Below, one piece after another: positions 56,464-64,000 of a stretch of 64,000 nucleotides of DNA. The number at the start of each line of letters is the position of its first letter. Position 1 is the stretch's first letter. Both the position numbers and the translations under genes were made by a program. The stretch is from an uncultured Polaribacter sp. (GTDB lineage Bacteria; Bacteroidota; Bacteroidia; Flavobacteriales; Flavobacteriaceae): assembly GCA_943788045.1 (NCBI GenBank), contig CALSOT010000002.1, forward strand, positions 490,310 to 554,309. Direction: 5' to 3'. Below the pieces are notes generated by a model that was not told where the DNA came from, ran no database searches, and saw nothing but the letters and a program-made list of their open reading frames with translations.

Positions 56464-57726
56464 TCATGATTCGTTTAAGATCAATTGACTATTAGCGTAA
56501 ATTCCGTATGCCTTTCCTTTAAGCTCCTTGTTTAAAAAAGGGCTGTTTTTTGATGTTGATATAATGTGTTTCTTTGTGAAAGTGAAGTTCTTTTCAGGAT
56601 TGAATAAAGTGATTTCTGCTTTATTATTTTCTTTGATAGACTGACTTTCTAAACCAAAAATGGCTCTAGGTTTACATGTGATATTTTCAATAAAATCTTC
56701 TAAATTTAAAACTGAATTCACAGCTCCAAACATACTTTCTAAACCTATAACTCCATCTTTTGCTTCGCTAAATTCAACTTTTTTATGTTCAATATCAATA
56801 GGATTGTGGTCTGATGTAATAATGTCTATAACACCAGATTTAATTCCTTTTATAAGGCTTTTTGTATCAGATTTAGTTCTTAAAGGTGGGGATGTTTTAA
56901 AGTTACTATCAAAACCTTGCAATTCATCATCATTTAATGTTAAATGATGCGCAGAAACACTACAGGTAACTTTTAAACCTTTCTTTTTAGCTTCTTTAAT
57001 TAAGTCAACAGACTTAGTAGAAGAAATAGTAGGGATATGTAATTTTCCACCTGTATATTCTAATAAATAGATGTCTCTAGCAATTTGTATGTGTTCTGCT
57101 AAAGCAGGACTTCCTTTGAGTCCTAATTTTGTGCTGTTAATTCCTTCATTTGCAATTCCTTCACCAGCAATAGAGTTGTTTTTAGGAAAACTAAATACTA
57201 GGCCATCAAAATTTTGGGCATACAAAAGTGCAACTTTCATTAAGTTGTCGTTCTCTATTGGTTGTTTGTAATCGCTAAAAGCAATTGCACCAGATTGCTG
57301 CATGTCATAAAGTTCTGCCATATCTTTACCTTTACTTTTTTGTGTTAGGGCTGCAATAGGATATAGGTTCGTAGCAAATCCTTTAGCTTTATGTATTAAA
57401 AATTCAACTGCAGATTTGTTATCAATAACAGGGTTTGAGTTCGCGTTAACAGCAACGGCTGTAAAACCGCTTTTGGCGGCAACATTTAAACCGTTTTTAA
57501 TAGTTTCTCTTTCTTCAAAACCTGGTTCTCCTAAAGAAACACTTGTGTCAAACCAACCACAAGAAACATGCAAATTATCTAATGTTATAACTTGATAGCT
57601 ATCTTCTGATGCAATGGAATCCGAGATTTTATCAATAATTCCGTTGGTAATTAAAATGTCTTTTTGTTGGTTATGATATGGGCTTGAAGAGTCTATAATC
57701 GTTGCCGATTTTATAAGCGTAGTCAT
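56464..57726 (-). CDS. Dihydroorotase-like protein with degenerate metal site
   Basis: A 420-residue amidohydrolase related to PyrC of multifunctional type. The framework is kept (SCGWFDTSVSLGEPGFEERE, TCSVSAHHLTLNDDEL, ITSDHNPIDIEHK), but the DxHxH zinc motif expected at residues 60-64 reads D-T-S-V-S, so both histidines are serine. A hydrolytic role is doubtful. Similar pseudo-dihydroorotases serve as ATCase partners in other bacteria. In flavobacteria this gene often follows the BatA-domain gene, as here (4-nt overlap), a linkage without known meaning. Confidence 0.82.
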   Translation of the reverse strand: MTTLIKSATIIDSSSPYHNQQKDILITNGIIDKISDSIASEDSYQVITLDNLHVSCGWFDTSVSLGEPGFEERETIKNGLNVAAKSGFTAVAVNANSNPVIDNKSAVEFLIHKAKGFATNLYPIAALTQKSKGKDMAELYDMQQSGAIAFSDYKQPIENDNLMKVALLYAQNFDGLVFSFPKNNSIAGEGIANEGINSTKLGLKGSPALAEHIQIARDIYLLEYTGGKLHIPTISSTKSVDLIKEAKKKGLKVTCSVSAHHLTLNDDELQGFDSNFKTSPPLRTKSDTKSLIKGIKSGVIDIITSDHNPIDIEHKKVEFSEAKDGVIGLESMFGAVNSVLNLEDFIENITCKPRAIFGLESQSIKENNKAEITLFNPEKNFTFTKKHIISTSKNSPFLNKELKGKAYGIYANSQLILNES

Positions 57727-59673
57727 GGTTTATAGAATTTTAATATCAAAATTTCTAAAAGCAAAGATACAATTGCCAATGATAAAAACCATTTCCAAAG
57801 CCAATGAACTTCATTTTTTTTGTTTATTTCTTTAAAAGTTTTTGAAATTGAGTTAGAAATAGTAATTTTTTTGTTTGCTTTTTTTAGATCATTTAAGTCT
57901 AAAAACCGGACTAGACTTTCCTCTTTTGAATAATTGTAGGCTAATTGCGCAATGGTATCTGAATCTTTTAAAACACTATAAATACCTGCTGTTATCGGCT
58001 GGTTTTTTGTTATGATACTGACTTTGTTTTGAAATTTCTGCTGTAAAGGAATGAAAGATTTTTTTGAGTTAGAAATTCCTAAAACTTTATCATTATCAAG
58101 TGCCGTATTGATATCAATTTTATTTTCGGTATCAATTCTGTAGAAAAGTTGTTTTTGTTGATAGCTTAATTTTCCGAAATTGTAAAAAATAGGCACTATT
58201 AAAGGGGAATTAACAAAGTTGCTATTTTTTCTATTTAAAGAACTTGAAATCCAATAAACAGTACTTTTAGTGTTATTAATTTGCGAGATAAATGACGTGT
58301 TGTTTTCAAATGAAACAATAGTACTTGCGTTTTCAGCCGCATTAGGGAAGTAGCTATTAACAATGGGGTATTGAAAGTTGGTTACTTTTTTTGAAAACAC
58401 ATTTAGAAATAAAGGATGACTAAAATTAATGTTTGTAATTTTTAGAGTATCAATTTTTTTAGGTTCAATTTTTCCTACATTTAAAAATTTAAGTAAAGAA
58501 TTGTATGAGTTGATGTTTGCCTTTTCATTTGGGATAATTACTAGATTTCCACCATTTTTTGAAAATTCAAAAATTTTATTCAACATTATATCTGAGATAT
58601 TTTTAACCTCATTGAGTATAATCAATTGCTGTTTTGAAAAATTATTATAGTTTGTGTTTTTAATGGAAGATTGTGTGAAATTAAACTCCTTTTTATTGTA
58701 AATTTTAGAAAGAAAATTAGCTTCTTTTCCAATCGATAAAACATTAATTTTTTTATCGTTTTTTAAGGTGAAATAAAACACATTATCGAAAGCAAAAGTG
58801 TCGCTAAAATTTATTTTAATTTTTCCTTTAAATTCTTTCTGATTTCGAATTTTAAGTTGAATTGTTTTTTGAGTATCTTTTGCGAAAGAGGACGAGAGTT
58901 TACTTATTAGTTTTGAACCGTTGTAAATAGCAATAGGTATATTTTTTTTTGCATCACCTTGGTTTTTGATAACAATATTAATTGCAAAGTTATCTGTATT
59001 CGTATTACTGATAAAAACACTATCAATAGAAATGTTTGATTTTGTTGAAGATTCTAATTTAATAGCAGAAAAAGGACATGTTACATTTGTAAATTTATTT
59101 ATGTAAGTATATTGAAAATCAGATATTAAAACTATTTTACTTAAATTATTGGTTTTATTTTTTGTTTTGAGTTGAAATTTTAATAAAACGTCTGAAAAAT
59201 CTATTTTTTTAGAAGATTCTTTAATGTTTAGGAGTATATTTTTTAGTTCATTTTTAGTAATTTTATTATAGAATGCTGAGTTTGTTTGTAGCGAGTATAT
59301 ATCATTACCTGAGGTCATTTTCTATAATTTCTTGAGCCGAAATTTTTAATAAATTCCCTTTTTTACCTTTTGTATTTGTACTCAAAGAATTATCTAAATA
59401 GATAAAATTATGTTGTTTTAAATCAGCTTTTTTATTACTTAAATAAGGTTGTGAAAAGGCCAAAATTATCGCCGTAAATAATAGCAATCTAATTATTAAA
59501 ATTAACCACTTTTTTATTCTTGAACTTTTACGTGTTTCTTGCACTAATTTTTGTAAAAATGCAACGTTAGAAAAAGGAACTTTTACAAACTTTTGTAACT
59601 GAAAAAGGTGCACTAAAATAGGAATAATTAGTAGTACTAAAAAGTATAAAACTTCTGGGTTTTTAAAATACAT
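57723..59673 (-). pseudogene. BatA-domain membrane protein with vWA-like region, one frameshift
   Basis: An inner membrane protein of about 645 residues after correction. The N-terminal BatA segment (YFLVLLIIPILVHLFQLQ, then FSNVAFLQKLVQETRKSSRIK) and a second helix precede a vWA-like strand NFIYLDNSLSTNTKGKKG. The frame breaks at 59305-59318: EIIENDLR stops while the next frame continues TSGNDIYSLQTNSAF and on to a C-terminal anchor helix (WLWKWFLSLAIVSLLLEILIL). Bat proteins are linked to stress tolerance and envelope assembly in Bacteroidota. A single indel explains the break. Confidence 0.78.
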
Positions 59674-59749
59674 TTATTCTTTTGAGTAATTAATGAAATA
59701 CTAATTTATTATAAAAATGATAAATTTTGGGCTAGATGTTAACTCTTAC

Positions 59750-60514
59750 TTAAAACTTTTCGAATACACCTAAACCAAATAAAGCAAAATCGTATTTAAC
59801 AGGATCTTTTTTGTCTAAAATTCGTAAGTTATGGTCTAATTCAGAAAGTGCTTTCCAATCATTTTGTTTTCTTAAAAGTAGTTTTAATTTTCGTGCTACG
59901 TTGCCAGAATGTACATCCAAAGGGCAAGATAGATGTTCTGCACTGTGCGTTTTCCATATACCAAAATCAACTCCGGCAGTATCGTTTCTAACCATCCAAC
60001 GTAAAAACATGTTTATACGTTTTGCTGCTGAATTTTTTAAAGGGTCTGAAATGTGTTTTTGAGTTCTTTGTTGATGTGCAACTTCGAAAAACACTTGCTT
60101 TAAGCCATGAATAGCATCTTTGTATGTTGTTGCTTCCCCTTTAATAGATAATACTTTTTCTAAGCCTTGGTGTTTGGTATAGATGTGGTGTAATGATTTT
60201 ATAAACTGCTTTAAATCGATAGCATTAAAAGTTCTGTGCACAAAACCTTCTAAAGATTTTAAATCACTTTCTTGATGGTTTAATACAAAATCATGAGGAG
60301 CGTTATCAAACAACTCCATCATTTTTAAAGCATTTTTAATAATCATTGTTCTGTTTCCCCAAGAAATGGTTGCTGTTAAAAAAGCAGCAATCTCAATATC
60401 TTCTTTTTTTGTAAATAAATGGGGAATTTGAATGGGATCTGATTCTATAAATTTTGGACTGTTATATAGAATAACCTTTTCATCTAAAAATTCTTTAAGT
60501 TCAGATTTATTCAT
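59750..60514 (-). CDS. TIGR02757 family protein (DUF2400)
   Basis: A 254-residue protein of unknown function, widespread in Bacteroidota and resembling helix-hairpin-helix DNA glycosylases in outline. The family blocks IEIAAFLTATISWGNRTMII, GFVHRTFNAIDLKQFIKSL, MFLRWMVRNDTAGVDFGIWK and CPLDVHSGNVARKL are all clear. Family annotation is sound, but biochemical role is not known. It lies 6 nt after the LolD-like ATPase gene. Confidence 0.88.
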   Translation of the reverse strand: MNKSELKEFLDEKVILYNSPKFIESDPIQIPHLFTKKEDIEIAAFLTATISWGNRTMIIKNALKMMELFDNAPHDFVLNHQESDLKSLEGFVHRTFNAIDLKQFIKSLHHIYTKHQGLEKVLSIKGEATTYKDAIHGLKQVFFEVAHQQRTQKHISDPLKNSAAKRINMFLRWMVRNDTAGVDFGIWKTHSAEHLSCPLDVHSGNVARKLKLLLRKQNDWKALSELDHNLRILDKKDPVKYDFALFGLGVFEKF

Positions 60515-60520
60515 TTATCA

Positions 60521-61180
60521 TTAAATAATTTTTCCGTCTTTCATTGTCAGTTTTCTATCAGCCATATTTGCCAATTCCTCATTGTGCGTTATTATTACAA
60601 AGGTTTGTCCAAATTCATCACGAAGCTTAAAAAATAGTTTGTGTAAGTTTTTGGCAGATTCACTATCTAAGTTACCACTCGGTTCATCTGCTAAAATTAC
60701 CGAAGGATCATTAATTAATGCCCTAGCAACTGCGACCCTTTGTTGCTCTCCGCCAGACAATTCGTTTGGTTTGTGCTTTGTTCTATGAGATAATCCTAAA
60801 AAGTTAAGTATATTTTTTGCTTTTTCTTCTGTTTCTTGTTTTGGCTTTTTTGCTATAAATGCGGGTATGCATACATTTTCTAAAGCTGTAAATTCAGGTA
60901 GTAATTGATGAAATTGAAAAATGAAACCAATATGTTTATTTCTGAATTCAGATAATTCTTTATCATCTAAATTTTTAAGAGAAATATTGTTTAAATTTAA
61001 TTCGTAATTTTCTTCTTTTAGCGGTTTGTCTAAGGTTCCTAGAATTTGAAGTAAAGTTGTTTTCCCTGCTCCAGAAGGACCGACAACAGCAACAACTTCT
61101 CCCTTTTTGATATGTATATCTAGTCCTTTTAAAACTTCTACATCCCCGAAATACTTATGAATGTTTTTACCAATTATCAT
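60521..61180 (-). CDS. lolD: LolD-like ABC transporter ATPase
   Basis: A 219-residue ATPase of the MacB/LolD group that powers lipoprotein release or a related export complex. Walker [19 protein letters not shown] (about residues 34-51), the Q-loop [20 protein letters not shown], signature [16 protein letters not shown] and Walker [16 protein letters not shown] are complete. The [16 protein letters not shown] segment is typical of LolD. The permease partner (LolC/E type) is not adjacent. Confidence 0.88.
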   Translation of the reverse strand: MIIGKNIHKYFGDVEVLKGLDIHIKKGEVVAVVGPSGAGKTTLLQILGTLDKPLKEENYELNLNNISLKNLDDKELSEFRNKHIGFIFQFHQLLPEFTALENVCIPAFIAKKPKQETEEKAKNILNFLGLSHRTKHKPNELSGGEQQRVAVARALINDPSVILADEPSGNLDSESAKNLHKLFFKLRDEFGQTFVIITHNEELANMADRKLTMKDGKII

Positions 61181-61290
61181 ATTTAAATCTTTGAAGCGAA
61201 TTTATAAAAAAGACTTCAGTTTTGTCCATAAAAAACTGGATATCATCATAAATAAAGAATATCCAGTTTCAAATAATAAACAAATATATT

Positions 61291-63770
61291 TTAAAAAATA
61301 TTTTTTAGCTTTTTGTAATCAATAAAATAAACAAATCTTACAGAAAATGTGTGTCTTTGTGATTGTTCGAATAAATTATCTAAGTTTTTAAAGAAATTTA
61401 AATTGGAGTTCGTGTCTTCATTAAAAATAGAATTTCGATAAAAAGCAATTAATTGACTTCCAGGTGCAAATTGCCAAATATAATTTAGATCTAAATTCCA
61501 GCTATTAAAATTAACGTCGCTACCCATATAATCTGAGTTTTTATACAATTTTCCGTTAGTTAATAGATTTGCATAAGAATTGTAATTTACAGCACCCCAA
61601 TAATGCCTAAAACTTAATGATAATGAAGAATTTGTACTAAAACTATATTTACTTGAAATTGTATTTGTGTAATTTTTACGATCTCTAAAACCAAAAATAA
61701 TGTTACCCTCATCTTCTGTTACATAGCCTTGGTCATTATTGGTTTTGTTAAATTCTATTTGATACTGTAAAGAGAATTTATTTGTAAATCGATAGCGCGG
61801 AGCAATACTAAAACCATATTCTTTTTTTGGATTATTTTCGTAGTTTGAATAATAAGCATCAGAATTCAGTTCTAGTTTTTTTTGTGAATTTGTAGAAATC
61901 CATCCATTTATATTTTTTCTTTCAGGTTGTAAAAAATAAATACCACTTGTAGTTCCTTGTCTTGGCTCAAAAAAATCTTTATTTTCTGTTTCATAGTTTA
62001 TGTTTCCTCCAAAGGTAAATCTATTTCTAGTTTGCGCTTTCATCCCAATTCTTAGGTCAGTACTAGTATATATACCGGAGAAATGTTGAAAATTAGCTCG
62101 ACTATAAAAATAAAATTCATACCAGTTAAACTTTTTAGTGGGTTGAAGTGTTCTCCATCCTCCATTCATGTATAAAGTTTGTTGATCATTACTAAATAGA
62201 ATTCCCAAATCATTTGGATTATAATCTTTGTTTTCAAAAGTATATCCTATTTCTCCTCTCCAATGCCCTAATCCATATCCAAAACTGTTGTCAAATGTGT
62301 ATCCAGTATTTGGATTGTTTAGATCATCTGAGATATTACTCATTTTAACAAATCCATCAGCATTCCATTTATTATCTTTCGTCTCAAGATGCCAGTCTAA
62401 AGCAGTAACATTGGCATCTCTAAATCGGCCATCTCTTGTAACATTGGTATTAATCAAAGAAATGGTAGAGTTTTGATTAAATTGTTGGTCTAAAACTAAA
62501 ATATTGTAATTTGTAAAAGGACTTAATATTGTTTTGTAATTGCTTTCAACAGAAACAGTATCTAATCCATTTATAGTTTGTTCTGTTCGTTTTACTAGCG
62601 CAGTAGTTTTTTCAGTTACAGCGTTAAATATGCCTATTCCCAATCCGTTTTTTGTTCTACCTGAAACTTTAATAGCATTTAACATGGTTACTTTTTCTGG
62701 GTAATTTTCAACCTCATCATTTATTTTGATGTTATCTTTAAACTCTCCGTCATTTTTTCTTTCATCAGAAAATTGATCTATTGGAGCTCCACCAATTCTT
62801 CTTGAATAAAATAAATTTCCTTTGTTGAAAAGTTCTGTTCCCTCTGTAAAAAACTGTCTTTGCTCTCTAAATTGTTGCTCAAAAGGCCCCAGGTTTAACT
62901 CAACATTATCAAAACCAACTTGGCTAAAATCTGGTATTAAAGTTGCATCCAAAGTAAAATTTTCAGTTAAACCATATTTTATATCCATACCAACACTCCA
63001 ATCAAAATCTGTATTACCTTGAAAAGTATTTGTAGTTGCAGAAGCGTAAGGATATAAATTTAACCTTGTTGGTGGTTTAATGTTTCTAAAATCAGTAATT
63101 AAACCATCATATTGTGTCCATCGTCCAACAGAATTATCGATATGTGTCCAGGTGTGTTGTTCATTTAGATTTTCTAATCTTCTATGAAAATTAAACCCCC
63201 AAGATTGTACTGGTCTATTTGCAAAACGCAATGCTCTGTATGGTATTTTCATTTCCACGTTCCAACCTTTTTCATCTGTAGAAACAGCACTTTCCCAAAC
63301 TGCACTCCAATCAAAATCTTCATTTCCATTAGAAATCTTTGCATCTAACTGATTTCCTGTGCTCTGTACAATAAACTCAAATGGGTTTTGTCCATCATCA
63401 TTTGGGTTGATGGTTACCAAGAAAAAGTCTGCTTGACTAGAAATTATCTCTTACTGCAAATTCTTTCGGAATATTTCCTGTGGTCAGGATCATTCATTTG
63501 ACCAGAAATATAGATAGCGTCATCATCATAAAGAACCCTAACTGTTGTTTGATATTTAGAGGAAACAAGTTCTCCATTTGCAGGTCTAAAAATAACAAAG
63601 TCAGTGATTACTTCACTATTTTTCCACACCTTATCATTTAACAAACCATCTATTTTAGGCGCGTTATTTGTTCTTGTTGTTTTAATTGTTTTTCTCTGGT
63701 TTTTCTTTTGTGCTTTTACCTGAGGTAATGAAAGTAGTACAATTACTAAAAAAATGATTCTTTTAAACAT
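61291..63770 (-). pseudogene. DUF5916 outer membrane protein with CBM9-like N-terminal domain, two frameshifts
   Basis: A secreted protein of about 820 residues after correction. The start at 63770 begins a signal peptide ending KAQK, followed by a family 9 carbohydrate-binding fold (KIDGLLNDKVWKNSEVITDF, VLYDDDAIYISGQMNDPD). Frameshifts near 63480 and 63435 separate this from VTINPNDDGQNPFEFIV and the long beta-barrel DUF5916 part (GWGFNFHR-like strands, FTLDATLIPDFSQVGFDN, FREQRQFFTEGTELF), ending in an aromatic strand VRFVYFIDYKKLKNIF. These proteins are thought to sit in the outer membrane; their role is unknown. Confidence 0.82.
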
Positions 63771-64000
63771 TTAAATTATAGTTGATTATTTGTAAATACA
63801 ATGCGAAATTATTTATCCTTTTTTATTGAGATACATAAAATCTTGTTAATTATTGTAAGACAATAAATATTAGATTTTGTTACACGTCATTTGTTAAATA
63901 TTCCTTAAAGAATCCCCGAATCTTAAATTTTGGTTTTTTTAATGAAAACTATGCGCCATTTTCTATTTGAATTCGTATTTTTGACTCCGTTTTAAAAGGA
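63771..64000. other. Upstream region of the DUF5916 gene, no gene recognised
   Basis: About 230 nt, strongly AT-rich. It holds a 7-nt dyad TTATTGT-AAG-ACAATAA (63850-63866) that could be an operator or chance, and a plus-strand TATTTTTG at 63973-63980 that might serve a gene beyond the window edge. Confidence 0.4.

Overview
The window is AT-rich DNA from a Bacteroidota bacterium, most probably a marine Flavobacteriaceae member of the Polaribacter/Tenacibaculum type. Supporting signs are lysine-, asparagine- and isoleucine-rich proteins, many upstream sites matching the Bacteroidota -7 element TAnnTTTG, weak use of Shine-Dalgarno sequences, and family-typical gene sets (zapA-6S RNA-rny, recQ/kdsD-tatC-lptB, ftsK-lolA-lptF-ribBA, DUF5916, PorV-family, BatA-domain proteins). 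The genus is inference only. No tRNA, rRNA, CRISPR array or insertion sequence was seen.

Layout. 1-8.7 kb is housekeeping: a truncated outer-membrane-receptor-like gene, a frameshifted M23 peptidase, a small coiled-coil gene with zapA, a well-folded 6S-type RNA, rny with a strong terminator, xerD and aroQ (divergent), a GNAT acetyltransferase and ftcD. 8.8-35.0 kb is one co-directional surface-polysaccharide (probably O-antigen/LPS) locus of about 25 genes. It holds an ABC exporter (Wzm/Wzt type), about 17 glycosyltransferases or relatives, an O-acyltransferase, an asparagine-synthetase-like amidotransferase domain, a methyltransferase, a GT42/DUF115-like protein, an O-antigen polymerase/ligase, a CapK-like adenylate-forming enzyme and, last, the polyprenyl-phosphate priming sugar transferase with its own promoters. 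35-54 kb returns to conserved core genes: DUF4105, a PorV-family protein, a YheT hydrolase, pssA, lptB, an AhpD-like protein, tatC, kdsD, recQ, pepE, and the minus-strand group tpx-dgkA-ftsK-lolA-lptF/G-ribBA, then a MATE exporter. 54-64 kb holds a DEAD-box helicase, an esterase, a dihydroorotase homologue lacking its metal ligands, a BatA-domain protein, a TIGR02757 protein, a LolD-like ATPase and a DUF5916 outer membrane protein.

The genes are linked by envelope biology. The locus would prime a sugar on undecaprenyl phosphate, extend it with many transferases, decorate it (acetyl, amide, methyl), export it by the ABC transporter and ligate it to lipid A. lptB, an LptF/G permease and kdsD (Kdo synthesis) supply the LPS core and transport side.

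A dominant technical feature is the number of frameshifts. About a dozen genes are broken although residue-level similarity continues perfectly in the next frame, including pssA (usually indispensable) and five consecutive genes at 8.8-13.7 kb. This pattern fits indel errors in a draft assembly better than genuine decay, so these genes should be read as probably intact until the reads are checked.
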